Shown here: one piece after another, positions 20,569 to 29,192 of the stretch | Layout of the letters: each line of letters opens with the position of its first letter | Position numbering within the stretch: position 1 is the first letter of the stretch | DNA from: a virus | Strand: one strand, 5' to 3' | Virus record (IMG/VR): IMGVR_UViG_3300044846_000945 | Location: 1-34,497 of that record | Length of the DNA stretch: 34,497 bases | Program-made: the position numbers and the translations under genes | The notes under the pieces: generated by a model | The model's database searches: none | What the model saw: only the letters and a program-made list of their open reading frames with translations | Told to the model about the DNA's origin: nothing

Positions 20569-22443
20569 TTAGAAGTTATATGTTGAAGCGATGTCGTTAG
20601 CTGCGGCAGTAGGTAGCGTGGATGGATTAGGGTATATAGTGCCAAAGCCAGTTGCGCTATTAAAAGGGTAAGCGCGAATAAAAGGCGAACCAACATCACC
20701 TACCGCTAAAGTGTCTCCATTTGGTGAAAAGCAAGGTGAGTATGAACCAGTTGGAAGCGTTGCGGGGTTGGAGTATTTTGTGCCGAAACCAGCACCGCTC
20801 CAAGGGTAAGCAGTCACCGCAGGAGAGCCGCCATTTGTTACTGCTATAGCATCGCCCAATGGTGAAAACGCTACACCAAAGCCGGTTGATACTGGCAAAG
20901 TTGCAGGGTTAGCAAACTTAGTGCCAAAGCCTGAAGCAGACCAAGCATAGACTGTTACAAACGGCGTGGTTGAGTGTGCCATTGCAACGGCGTCACCCGC
21001 AGGACTAAAGGCAATGTTTTTTGGCGTCCCAGTTTGCGGGCCATTAGCAGGCAGAGTTGCTGGATTGGCGAATTTAGTGCCAAACCCTGAAGCACTTGTC
21101 CAAGCGTAAGCATTTATAAATGGTGAGTTGCTGTTAGATACAGCGACAGCAGTATCTAAAGGGTGGAAGGCTACCGCACGGGTTGCGCTAAAAGTAGCTG
21201 TTGCTGGGTTGCTGTATTTAGTGCCAAATCCAGTATTGCTATCCCATCGCCAAGCTTCAACGGTAGGTGTGAAGCTGCCGTTTACCGCTGCAATAGCATT
21301 TGATTGAGAGGAAAAAGTGGCGCAGGCTAAAGCGTTAGCGGGGGGTGATGCTGCATTTGCGTATCTAGTGCCATACCCATTTCCGCTCCATCTGTAGACA
21401 TCTAAGAAAGGGCTTGAATTACTTGCAAAAACTACCGCGTCCCCGCTAGGTGCGAAATCAATAGATAATGCGTTGCCGCTTATTGTGGTAACTGGGTTAG
21501 CATACCTAGTCCCAAAGCCAATTCCGCTGGTAAAAGGATAAGTATCTTGGAAAATGCCAGCATCAGCGTGTGATATAGCAAACACATACGGCGCAATAGG
21601 CACATCTTGAGTTAGATAGTTAGCCATCCATTTCGTCGCGGTGACCTTGATAGCCATTAACGTGTTATTAGGTGATACAGGCGCAGTGCCTGTCAGACCG
21701 GAGCCAAGAACCAACGTATCGCTATTAATCGCTACATTAACCGATGTGCCGCCGTTTTCCACTGTAAACAGAACCACCGTGCCAATTGAGAAAGGCACAC
21801 TGGCATTAGATGGAATTGTGTATATACGCGAGACACCATCAGACGCAGGATGGAATATCTGCTTGCCAGCATCGCCAATTACTAATGTGTAGTTGGCTGA
21901 TTGACTATTCTGCGGATAATTGACCGCGCTTGATGGCGGTGCGCTAGATACCCATGTTGTGCCGTCGCTGGTGAGCAAGTTGCCAGCAGTGCTTGGTGCT
22001 GGCCCAGCTTTTATGAGTTTGCCAGTTGTGCCATCATAAAGTGCAACGCCATTTGCAGTTGCGCTAGAAGGCCCAGTAACATCGCCATCATTGATGACCA
22101 GCCAGTTTGCGCCATCGACGGGAGTTACGCCTGTGTTGACTGTCTTAGCGACAAAACGGCGTCCAGAATAGCTAACGCTCTGACCAATTTGGTAAGTTGT
22201 TCCTGCGTTGTAATCGCCTTGATAGTTAGCAGCACCCGCAGCAATCGACGCAGAGGCGGCAGCAATCGCAGCGTCCGCATCAACGGCTGTTGCAAGGCCA
22301 TCCAAATAACTGGCTTGAGCATTAGCGTCAGTCGCAAATTCAGGCAGTGCCGCAACAAACGCATCAGCTTCAATCGCAAAATTGGTCGGGTCAGTTGACC
22401 GCGATGGTGGTGTGGGCAATGGCGTGATAGTTGGCGCTGGCAT
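20569..22443 (-). CDS. Tail fibre/receptor-binding protein with seven-bladed beta-propeller
   Basis: 624 residues. The N-terminus carries a helical Ala-rich attachment segment. Residues ~95-140 (YNAGTTYQIGQSVSYSGRRF...NWLVIND) resemble a carbohydrate-binding 5/12-type module. The C-terminal ~330 residues contain seven copies of a blade signature GFGTKYANP (variants GFGTRYANP, GYGTRYANA, GFGTKFANP, GFGTIYPNP), each followed by FSPxGDAxAV, a SPxxxAYxWS strand and the next GFGT. This WD40/NHL-like pattern predicts one closed seven-bladed ring, likely for host binding. The adjacent fibre-assembly gene supports the call. Confidence 0.8.
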   Translation of the reverse strand: MPAPTITPLPTPPSRSTDPTNFAIEADAFVAALPEFATDANAQASYLDGLATAVDADAAIAAASASIAAGAANYQGDYNAGTTYQIGQSVSYSGRRFVAKTVNTGVTPVDGANWLVINDGDVTGPSSATANGVALYDGTTGKLIKAGPAPSTAGNLLTSDGTTWVSSAPPSSAVNYPQNSQSANYTLVIGDAGKQIFHPASDGVSRIYTIPSNASVPFSIGTVVLFTVENGGTSVNVAINSDTLVLGSGLTGTAPVSPNNTLMAIKVTATKWMANYLTQDVPIAPYVFAISHADAGIFQDTYPFTSGIGFGTRYANPVTTISGNALSIDFAPSGDAVVFASNSSPFLDVYRWSGNGYGTRYANAASPPANALACATFSSQSNAIAAVNGSFTPTVEAWRWDSNTGFGTKYSNPATATFSATRAVAFHPLDTAVAVSNSNSPFINAYAWTSASGFGTKFANPATLPANGPQTGTPKNIAFSPAGDAVAMAHSTTPFVTVYAWSASGFGTKFANPATLPVSTGFGVAFSPLGDAIAVTNGGSPAVTAYPWSGAGFGTKYSNPATLPTGSYSPCFSPNGDTLAVGDVGSPFIRAYPFNSATGFGTIYPNPSTLPTAAANDIASTYNF

Positions 22444-23336
22444 TAGACAAGTCCCTCGACTTCAATAGAGCAATCAGAAATGCTTGGTGTGGATATTACT
22501 ATATTAAATTGCTTGTAAAAGCCATACACGACAGTTTCTGGTTTGTCATCCTCTCCGATAAATACAGTCGGGGTGGTGCGAATGTCCGCGAGCAGCTTTT
22601 GCACAGTGGAAACGCGATTGGTTTCAACCGTTACGTCATAGTCGGCGCGTTTACTGTATGCCCTTTGCTGAATAATAACATTGCCAAAATCATCGGTGGT
22701 TTTAATGGAATAATCTTGAATAGAAACGCTTGTGCCAAAGTTGGCAACGCCAAGCAAAGATTGCCGACCAATAACCATTTCGCCGCAAGCAGCCGTAGCT
22801 GCGCCTGCATCAATGGTTGCCGTGATACTAGCATTGTAATAGCTTGGAAGGTCTGTGAAAACCGCGTCCGTCAATTGGTATATGCCTTCAAAGAAATACG
22901 CATACCAATCAGCAATCAAGGTGTTGTCTTGGAGCGTTTTGGTTTCGTTATAGACCACGCCTTCAACTGGGTCAGTCATTACGACATTGACGGTGTTGCC
23001 AGCCATGCCAAAGAAAGCAACGGCATTAACAACTTGGTTCGGGTCAATGGTTACGACAATCGTGCCAGTGCGCGTTGATTGAGTGCTAATGACGTTATCA
23101 AACATCTTATAGCGGCCAATAGCGCCAATCACTGTCCATGTTGGCACGGTCTTTGCCGCACCAACGCTAGGTTGGTCAGTCGTGCTAGGCGATGCTACTA
23201 CTTGATAAAGTGTTGTGCCCTCGTAGCGTTGTGTTCCAGTAGTATAAGTGCCAGCCGTCCAAAGCGTTTCAGTAATAGCGACGTTGGAAGAAGTGAGCGT
23301 TGAAGGCGTGACAGGCTGTGGTGTTATTATTCTCAT
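22443..23336 (-). CDS. Distal tail/tail-tip protein (putative)
   Basis: 297 residues beginning MRIITPQPVTPSTLTSSNVA. Beta-rich. An N-terminal segment (LWTAGTYTTGTQRYEGTTLYQV) resembles a chitin-binding-like or baseplate module, and the rest has a jelly-roll-like strand pattern. It overlaps the tape measure stop by four bases and is the only gene between tape measure and fibre, so it is likely the tail-tip or hub adaptor. No recognised enzymatic domain. Confidence 0.62.
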   Translation of the reverse strand: MRIITPQPVTPSTLTSSNVAITETLWTAGTYTTGTQRYEGTTLYQVVASPSTTDQPSVGAAKTVPTWTVIGAIGRYKMFDNVISTQSTRTGTIVVTIDPNQVVNAVAFFGMAGNTVNVVMTDPVEGVVYNETKTLQDNTLIADWYAYFFEGIYQLTDAVFTDLPSYYNASITATIDAGAATAACGEMVIGRQSLLGVANFGTSVSIQDYSIKTTDDFGNVIIQQRAYSKRADYDVTVETNRVSTVQKLLADIRTTPTVFIGEDDKPETVVYGFYKQFNIVISTPSISDCSIEVEGLV

Positions 23337-26300
23337 GCTGCCCAATCCCTTGTGTCTGGCAATCCATCACCATCCCAACGGTTAAGCTGGTCAGATGTTT
23401 TTCCGGTATTCTTTGCAATCGCGAATAGGCCTGCCTGCATCTCGCTACGCATGTTCGCAATTTGAGTAGCCACGTTGCCACCACCCGAAAGGATTTCGGC
23501 AGTTTGCGCTGCGTTGTAAATGCGGCTTGCACCTGTTGCTTCCAACTCGGGGCCATTCTCGCCGACAATGCGAAGTCCGCCGCCGAAGTCGCCACCAGAG
23601 GCAAAGCCACGGACATTGAAATAATCGCCACCATATTGCTCGAAAGCATCTCGTATTGCTTCATCAACTGCTTCTGTTAATGCAGCAGCATCAAACCGCA
23701 GTGTAGTTTCGGCAATAGTCCTATCACGCTCCGCAATGGCGGTCTCCAAAGCCTTTATGGCGTCCACAACACTCAACGTGCTTTCATTGAGGGTGATAAG
23801 ACCATCAACCGATGCGTTTAGTGCGTCTAATTGGCCTTGTGCATATTCCTCAAGTGTTTTTGTCTGCACGATAGCAAGGTCAACCGCCCTCATGACATTG
23901 GCAATTTCGCGGTTATATTCTTCAGGCGTCAAGAATGTTTTGGCAGTGTCTAAATACCGTTGTGAAACGCCTATAAGTTGCGAGATAGCTTGCTCGTCAC
24001 CAGTGGCAGCTAATGCCGATACTTGTTCAAATCTTGCGCGTGCCGAACGATAAATCTGCTCTGGCGTCATAAGTTGTTCCGCAAGCGACGTGCGGAAGTC
24101 TTGCAGGCTGGACGCCAAATCCTTGAAACGCTCAATCGTTGATATGATAGCGTCGCTCTCACGTTCATAAGCTTCAATTAATGCGTCACGCGCAGTGTTG
24201 GCCTTCTCAATTGCAGCCTGATTAGCCTCCTCAATAGTCCGCAGGCGTTCGCGTTGATAGTATGCCTCAAGCGTTGCAAATTCTTCAGCAGTCGCGCCAG
24301 CACGACGGAATGTTTCAATGAGGCCAGCAAACTTCGTATCCAATTGACCAAGCGCAAAAGTTACGGGGTCAACACTAGCTTCCATTGCTTTGAATACGTT
24401 TTCAAAATTTACTGCGTCAGCTAAACGCTCCTCAAGGTCACCAAAGCCTTGAAGCAGTCTCTGCGTTCCTGCGCGAAGGCCACCAAGGACACCTGTGCGA
24501 ATAGCTTGGTCAATTGCATAGGAGATAGCTTCGGCTTCAGTCTCAAATGAAGTTGTGCCGCTACCCCTTGTGCGACCACGGCCAAGTGTATCAACCACAA
24601 ACTTGTCACCGCGCTGGCCGATTGAGATATTTATAGCGTTCGTAATTTCAGCGCCAAGAAGATTAGCTGCCTCGCTCAAGCCATTAACTACAGCGCCAGC
24701 CAGTGTGTTCGCCGCCTGCCTAAACTGCGAGTTGCTGCCCACAATCGCACCAACATCCAATCTGCCTGCTACAGCCGAAATAGTTGCAGACGATGATTTT
24801 GTCTTTTTCAACAGACCGCCGATAACGCCGCCTAGAATGCCGCCAGCGATTGCCCCTAATGGGCCACCGAATTTACCTAATGCTGCAAACGACTTACCAA
24901 CTACACCACCGAGCGCACCGCCTATTGAACCGCCTAATGCGCTACCGCCAGTCGCCCGTGCCGCAGCGCCGCCAACTCCTGCGAATGCACCAAGTTCTTT
25001 TAGGCTTGTGCCGAGGCCACCAAGCAAATCATTGAAAGTGCCTTTAATGCCTTCCAATGATTTACCAATCTCTGACATAAAATCAGGGAAGTTCTTTGTT
25101 AGAACATCCGACAGTTGCTTAATGCCATCACCGATGCTCCCACCGATAACGTCACCAATCATCTGCGCGCCATCTTGGGCAGTTTTCAGGTTTTGCTGAA
25201 GGACACGCGCCCTCTCTGCCTGTTGCAACTCACTGAACCGCGCCATTTCAATCATGGTTTGCTCAAGCTCTTTCATATCTGCTTGAACAATCGCCTTCAT
25301 GCGGTCTTCGTCTTCTTTGCTCCACGTAACGTTGATTTCAGCCTGCATAGCAAGAACAGTTTTAGCAAATTCTTCAGCTAACTTTTCGCCAGCCTCTTTA
25401 CCAGTTTTGCCAGCTTTGTCCTTGAGCGCCTTTTCCGTCCTGTCGTCAATGATGCCATCAGCCTTGCCAGCTAGACGGTCCATAGAAGCATTCATTACGC
25501 CATCAGCAAACGCACCACCCGTTGCGACCATCGCCGTTTTTGCTTCGCTAATAGATTTTTTAATCTCGCCAACGAATGCAGTCCCAGCCTTGTTAGCCGC
25601 GCCTGCATATTTGTTTTGTATCTCTGGAATATCAATGGTCGGCACTAGGCTAAGTGTCGGCATTTGCAGCAACGACAGAATTTTATTCGCCTGCGTCACC
25701 AACTTATTGATTGCGCCGATGGCCAAGTTAATCATGCCCTCAAGACCGCGAATGGTCGCATTGACGGCGCTAATTACAAGGTCGCCAAAAGCGGCGGGAA
25801 GCATATCCCATACCCTGATAATGCCCCTATAGGTTCCGACAAAGACGCCATATAATCCAGCCGTCAATTCAAACGCGGTCTCTGCAATGCCCGAAAATAA
25901 TTGGCTAAAGAAAGTGCCGATTGCGGAGAACACCCTTTGAAGGCCCAAGCCATCTGAAATGGTGTTCCAAACGCCTTTAATGACATCCATCGCCGTAATG
26001 CCGATAGGCCCAAGGTCTTTCATCTCCTTAGAGGTCAAGCCAAGGCTTTTGGCATATTCCTTTAGAGCACCGCTATCTTCGACCGAACTCTGGAAGCTTT
26101 TGAATGCGATAAATGCCGCCGCCGCCGCCGCCGCCGCCGCCAGCAACACAGGGTTGGTCAAAACAGCCATAGCCGCCGCCGAGGCCATGCCGAGCAATGC
26201 CCTAGCCAGACCGCCGACACCAATGCCAGCTTGCGCCATGATGCCGCCAATTTGCGAACCTTGCTGGATAAACACCGTCATTGGCTTCTGGCCGCTACTT

Positions 26301-26767
26301 AAACTGACAAAGACGTCGTTAAGTTGGTGAAACAAGTTCATGCTGTGGTGCGATGCCAGCTTGGACGAATTGCCCATGCCAGTAATACCAGTAGCAGCAC
26401 CACCAGACGCCCTGTCCGCATTACGTTCTGCAATCAGTAGCTGTGCGCCCAGTGAGCGTATCTCTTGCTGCAATTCAGCAGTTGGCGCTCTTGCCGCCGC
26501 CATGCGTATCTCAATGGCCCTTAGTTGCAGCGCCGACTTGCCAACAGTTTCCAGTTCATAGGAAAGGCTGTTGATGTATTTGACAGCATCAATGGTGGCT
26601 TTGTTAGACGTTTGCAGAGCAGCCGACATACGATTATTGGCTGCAATCATCCTGTCCATAGATGCAGAGGTGCGGCCAGCACTATTGGACATTTCCGCAA
26701 GGTCAGCGTCAGCCTTCCGCACATCGGTGCTGTCAACGCTAATCTTTAGGCTGGCAAGGTCGGCCAA
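23333..26767 (-). CDS. Tape measure protein (TTG start)
   Basis: 1144 residues. The N-terminal LASLKISVDSTDVRKADADL, then the coil MIAANNRMSAALQT, is typical of lambda GpH-like tail tape measures. Hydrophobic helices (for example LLGMASAAAMAVL and an Ala-9 run from a GCC repeat) alternate with long coiled coils and a Gly-rich helical region (GGSALGGSIGGALGGVVGKS). It sets tail length and takes part in DNA ejection; at ~1.5 angstrom per residue it predicts a tail of about 170 nm (inference). The only in-frame start is TTG at 26767, with GGGGA six bases before. Confidence 0.92.
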   Translation of the reverse strand: MADLASLKISVDSTDVRKADADLAEMSNSAGRTSASMDRMIAANNRMSAALQTSNKATIDAVKYINSLSYELETVGKSALQLRAIEIRMAAARAPTAELQQEIRSLGAQLLIAERNADRASGGAATGITGMGNSSKLASHHSMNLFHQLNDVFVSLSSGQKPMTVFIQQGSQIGGIMAQAGIGVGGLARALLGMASAAAMAVLTNPVLLAAAAAAAAAFIAFKSFQSSVEDSGALKEYAKSLGLTSKEMKDLGPIGITAMDVIKGVWNTISDGLGLQRVFSAIGTFFSQLFSGIAETAFELTAGLYGVFVGTYRGIIRVWDMLPAAFGDLVISAVNATIRGLEGMINLAIGAINKLVTQANKILSLLQMPTLSLVPTIDIPEIQNKYAGAANKAGTAFVGEIKKSISEAKTAMVATGGAFADGVMNASMDRLAGKADGIIDDRTEKALKDKAGKTGKEAGEKLAEEFAKTVLAMQAEINVTWSKEDEDRMKAIVQADMKELEQTMIEMARFSELQQAERARVLQQNLKTAQDGAQMIGDVIGGSIGDGIKQLSDVLTKNFPDFMSEIGKSLEGIKGTFNDLLGGLGTSLKELGAFAGVGGAAARATGGSALGGSIGGALGGVVGKSFAALGKFGGPLGAIAGGILGGVIGGLLKKTKSSSATISAVAGRLDVGAIVGSNSQFRQAANTLAGAVVNGLSEAANLLGAEITNAINISIGQRGDKFVVDTLGRGRTRGSGTTSFETEAEAISYAIDQAIRTGVLGGLRAGTQRLLQGFGDLEERLADAVNFENVFKAMEASVDPVTFALGQLDTKFAGLIETFRRAGATAEEFATLEAYYQRERLRTIEEANQAAIEKANTARDALIEAYERESDAIISTIERFKDLASSLQDFRTSLAEQLMTPEQIYRSARARFEQVSALAATGDEQAISQLIGVSQRYLDTAKTFLTPEEYNREIANVMRAVDLAIVQTKTLEEYAQGQLDALNASVDGLITLNESTLSVVDAIKALETAIAERDRTIAETTLRFDAAALTEAVDEAIRDAFEQYGGDYFNVRGFASGGDFGGGLRIVGENGPELEATGASRIYNAAQTAEILSGGGNVATQIANMRSEMQAGLFAIAKNTGKTSDQLNRWDGDGLPDTRDWAA
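26115..26138. repeat. GCC trinucleotide repeat, eight copies, in the tape measure gene
   Basis: Eight tandem GCC on the plus strand, read as GCG alanine codons on the coding strand, inside a hydrophobic segment of the tape measure protein. Confidence 0.9.
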
Positions 26768-26829
26768 AGTGGTTCCCCATTTATGTAGTCAAGATAACTT
26801 ATGCCTTTTTATAGCATAATCAGCAACGC

Positions 26830-27219
26830 TTAAACACCTCTACTTGCATTCAGTTTATTCGCAAAATCACTCATGGCCTGCGATACCTTGCGCCTGCGCT
26901 CTTCATCCATTGATTTAGACGGGAAATAAGGCGGTGGGCAGTTTGGTGCAGAAGCTTCGGCAAGCATGGAAGCATACTCACGCGACAAATCCCTAATGAC
27001 TTCCGCTTCCCAAGGCAGCAAAGAAATAGAACGGTTGGCTTGGTAGGCCCATAGGTCAATTTCATCTATAGCTACAGGGGCAGACATTGGCATTGGCTTG
27101 ACAGGGCCAACATCGAAAAGCATCCCTAGCAAATAGCTTCCGGCATGAACCGTGGGAAGCACTACACTCCCCACGGTTTCACGCCTTGGTCTCTTTTGCT
27201 TTTCTGGTATGGTGTTCAA
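26830..27219 (-). CDS. Tail assembly chaperone, second frame (GT-like C-terminal part)
   Basis: The visible ORF gives 129 residues from a TTG, but no ribosome binding site precedes it. Its frame is open 75 bases further up, reading AETIERLKLYIKQSAW, to a T6 run at the end of the upstream chaperone gene. It is therefore probably made only as the C-terminal part of a frameshift fusion. HAGSYLLGMLFDVGPVKP, then LWAYQANRSISLLPWEAEVI and CPPPYFP, fit the pre-tape-measure second frames seen in phages of this type. Confidence 0.72.
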   Translation of the reverse strand: MNTIPEKQKRPRRETVGSVVLPTVHAGSYLLGMLFDVGPVKPMPMSAPVAIDEIDLWAYQANRSISLLPWEAEVIRDLSREYASMLAEASAPNCPPPYFPSKSMDEERRRKVSQAMSDFANKLNASRGV

Positions 27220-27262
27220 CCACGCCGATTGCTTTATATAAAGCTTAAGCCGCTCAATCGTT

Positions 27263-27655
27263 TCAGCGAAAAAAGTTGGCGCGGTTGTTCACAAACTCCT
27301 GCGCTTGGTCTTTAATCCACGTCCATTCGGTGTAAACCATAAGCACGTTATCGGGCGTAGGCTCTAGGTCTTTGCCGTCCAACTGGAAGCCCGTCCAGCC
27401 AGTTGTAAGCTTAACCATTTCCTCAATGATTTCATTGCCGATACGTTCTGCATCAAGTTCAATGTTTTTCTTGCCCTTGCCCATGCGGTTAAGGATTGCT
27501 TGCTGTTTAGCTAGTTGAATTTTGCGATAGACCGAGCTGTCTTGGCCTAGCAGGGTGATTGTCATGCCCTTGATTTCTTCTTCCGTCTCCGGATGAATAA
27601 TCTGTAGCACTGCACCTTCTTCAGCCTTTACAGGCTTTAATTTGCTTAAATCCAT
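27263..27655 (-). CDS. Tail assembly chaperone, first frame (G-like)
   Basis: 130 residues beginning MDLSKLKPVKAEEGAVLQII. The N-terminal part GAVLQIIHPETEEEIKGMTI and the helical C-terminus (AERIGNEIIEEMVKLTTGWT) are typical of phage tail assembly chaperones located between tail tube and tape measure. It ends NRANFFR at a T-rich slip site. GAGGG nine bases before the ATG. A pseudoknot-capable sequence lies immediately upstream. Confidence 0.78.
   Translation of the reverse strand: MDLSKLKPVKAEEGAVLQIIHPETEEEIKGMTITLLGQDSSVYRKIQLAKQQAILNRMGKGKKNIELDAERIGNEIIEEMVKLTTGWTGFQLDGKDLEPTPDNVLMVYTEWTWIKDQAQEFVNNRANFFR
27264..27275 (-). promoter_or_regulatory. Putative programmed frameshift site of the tail chaperones
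   Basis: The coding strand reads AAC TTT TTT CGC TGA at the end of the chaperone ORF. A +1 shift on the second TTT (Phe tRNA moving to TTC) or a -2 slip on the T6 run (27269-27274) continues as GCT GAA ACG, the frame of the downstream ORF. That frame has an upstream TGA a few codons earlier, which confines the shift to this window. Confidence 0.65.
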
Positions 27656-27674
27656 TAGAAACTATCCCTCTAAA

Positions 27675-27728
27675 TATCCGGCTTTTTGTCTTGGGTAGGC
27701 AAGCCGGATAGTGATTTGCCTACCCAAG
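27675..27728 (-). promoter_or_regulatory. H-type pseudoknot-capable RNA element before the tail chaperone
   Basis: On the minus strand two inverted repeats interleave. Stem 1: 27728-27716 with 27702-27690, 13 perfect pairs. Stem 2: 27710-27703 with 27682-27675, eight perfect pairs. Loop 1 is ATCAC, no base separates the stems in the middle, and loop 3 is the A-rich ACAAAAA. The order is that of a classical H-type pseudoknot; otherwise the stems, whose linking loops are only 5 and 7 bases, can form one at a time. The ribosome binding site GAGGG lies about 6-10 bases further down. No T-run, so not a simple terminator. Confidence 0.68.
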
Positions 27729-27749
27729 TTCGTTTAGCTATTAAGCTAA

Positions 27750-28202
27750 TTATACCTTGATAATTGAGTTGTCGATTTCAAGCGTAACTTCAGCCATCGT
27801 GATGGCGTCAGCATTGCCGACATTGACCTTGTAGGACATAACTTGCGCGGTGAAATACTGGATTTCGCCGTTTACAAGCACAACCTTGACCGATACCTGT
27901 GCGTCAGCGCCAGCGGCAGCTTCAGCAGCATCTTGCAGAATGGTTTGGCCAGCATCGTCATCGGATACAGCCATAGTCAATGCTACCGAGCCATAGTTCA
28001 GCGAACCACGGCGCTTGGCGACAATGCCAGTAGCCAATGGCGTATGTGTAGCAAGTGCAGCTTCAGCGCCGAACGAAGGCAATTCAGCCAATTCGCCGCA
28101 AGCGGCCCAAGTAAGCGCACCAAAGCCCGTAGCGTTATAGCTGGCAGGAACGGCAGTTGAAACCGACACAATAGTGCCTACGGAAGAAACAATATCAGAC
28201 AT
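27750..28202 (-). CDS. Major tail tube protein
   Basis: 150 residues beginning MSDIVSSVGTIVSVSTAVPA. Beta-rich with KRRGSLNYGSVALTMAVSDD, VVLVNGEIQYFTAQVMSY and VGNADAITMAEVTLEID, the pattern of lambda V-like tail tube proteins in which the last strands carry a conserved E-V-T-L-E. Position between head-tail joining genes and tail chaperones supports it. GGAG precedes the ATG. Confidence 0.85.
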   Translation of the reverse strand: MSDIVSSVGTIVSVSTAVPASYNATGFGALTWAACGELAELPSFGAEAALATHTPLATGIVAKRRGSLNYGSVALTMAVSDDDAGQTILQDAAEAAAGADAQVSVKVVLVNGEIQYFTAQVMSYKVNVGNADAITMAEVTLEIDNSIIKV

Positions 28203-28262
28203 TTTAATTACTCCAATTGCAAATGGTTTGAGTGTTGTAACATTTTTTTATCACCACGTCAT

Positions 28263-28640
28263 CTATCTTAGTTGTCGCGTAATATCGTTGATGGTTACGC
28301 GCACCATGCCAGCCGGAGCCTGTTTCGACCATCCCTCAAACTCAAGCCTATAAATGTAAGGCAAGTTATTCGTAATCCATAGGACGTTACCAGTCGCCCT
28401 TGATATGGGGCCGAGGGCGCTGGATATAGTTGATGAACCACTTGCGTCTGTAGCCTCTGTGACATTACCGCTAGGGCTGCCAACGCTAGTAAACCAATTC
28501 GCTCTTGCACGGCCCGTATCAACAGGCGTTTTAAGCACAATGCCAGTCAGCAAGTCTAAGCATATCTTTCGCACTTCAGCGTCAGCGGTCTTGCTGGTCT
28601 TGGCCACAAAATTGCTTATGTCTAAATTAAAGGTGCTCAT
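28263..28640 (-). CDS. HK97 gp10-like head-tail/tail completion protein
   Basis: 125 residues. TPVDTGRARANWFTSVG at about 39-55 is the diagnostic P-x-D-T-G-x-x-R/A-x-x-W element of HK97 gp10-like neck proteins; the rest is beta-rich with YIYRLEFEGWSKQAPAGMVR. Probably acts at the head-tail joint. ATGA overlap with the upstream tail terminator. Confidence 0.82.
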   Translation of the reverse strand: MSTFNLDISNFVAKTSKTADAEVRKICLDLLTGIVLKTPVDTGRARANWFTSVGSPSGNVTEATDASGSSTISSALGPISRATGNVLWITNNLPYIYRLEFEGWSKQAPAGMVRVTINDITRQLR

Positions 28641-29032
28641 GCAAATGCGCGATAAGCAACACTAACGGGAATAACCCACCTATCGCCGGACACAAACGCG
28701 GCGGCTTGCGAAACGTTCTGGATTGTAACCGTGCAGTCGTCATAAACTAATCTAGCGCCGCGCTGAAATGCACCAGCTACAGTGTCGGCAACATCCCTGC
28801 CAGCGCCCTTGCCAGCGTCCATAGGCGCATAAACAAGCACCTGATAGATGCCGCCCAGTTCATCGCTTGAACCAGTGGCAATGCCTATAGGAATAGTTGT
28901 GCCTTGCAACAGGCTTTCAGATACATAAATCTGGCCAGCGACAGGTGTGAAGTTGCTGTTTTCCCAATGCGTCGGCAAATTAAGGGTATCTAATTGCGTA
29001 GCAAGCGCAGCGGCGATTTTGAAATTACTCAT
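28637..29032 (-). CDS. Tail terminator-like protein (DUF4128)
   Basis: 131 residues beginning MSNFKIAAALATQLDTLNLP. It has WENSNFTPVAGQIYVSESLL and YQVLVYAPMDAGKGAGRDVA, the usual DUF4128/GpU-like pattern. Such proteins cap the tail tube and stop its growth. The last residues RWVIPVSVAYRAF form the final strand. Overlaps its neighbours on both sides. Confidence 0.8.
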   Translation of the reverse strand: MSNFKIAAALATQLDTLNLPTHWENSNFTPVAGQIYVSESLLQGTTIPIGIATGSSDELGGIYQVLVYAPMDAGKGAGRDVADTVAGAFQRGARLVYDDCTVTIQNVSQAAAFVSGDRWVIPVSVAYRAFA

Positions 29033-29192
29033 CCAAACACTCCACGACTTGCATATCTATTGCCACTTTTTTGCCGTTATCCAGCCGGATTATATACGCA
29101 ATCACTTCGTCATGCGTGTCATATAAAACGCTGTCCATGATGCCACTATCCCATTGCGATGGGAAAAATACGCGCTGGCCTATAGGTATCAT
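29025..29192 (-). CDS. Small structural-region protein, 55 residues
   Basis: ATG at 29192 to TAA at 29025. Starts MIPIGQRVFFPSQWDSGIMD and continues DEVIAYIIRLDNGKKVAIDM. It overlaps the upstream stop by one base (TGATG) and the next start by eight. Beta-rich and protein-like; fills what would otherwise be a gap. Probably a small head-tail joining or decoration factor, not recognised. Confidence 0.7.
   Translation of the reverse strand: MIPIGQRVFFPSQWDSGIMDSVLYDTHDEVIAYIIRLDNGKKVAIDMQVVECLDE

Noticed and set aside
22431-23078. Plus-strand ORF of 215 codons
   Set aside because: Antisense to the tail-tip gene, low-complexity shadow without recognisable domain or binding site.
24555-25199. Plus-strand ORF of 214 codons
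   Set aside because: Antisense to the tape measure gene; the proline- and alanine-rich composition is the mirror of its Gly/Ala-rich codons, and there is no ribosome binding site.
25299-25832. Plus-strand ORF of 177 codons
   Set aside because: Antisense shadow of the tape measure gene; serine/alanine-rich, no start signal.
27690-27728. Rho-independent terminator after the tail tube gene
   Set aside because: The 13-bp stem is strong, but no T-run follows on either strand and it interleaves with a second stem, so it is listed as a pseudoknot-capable element.
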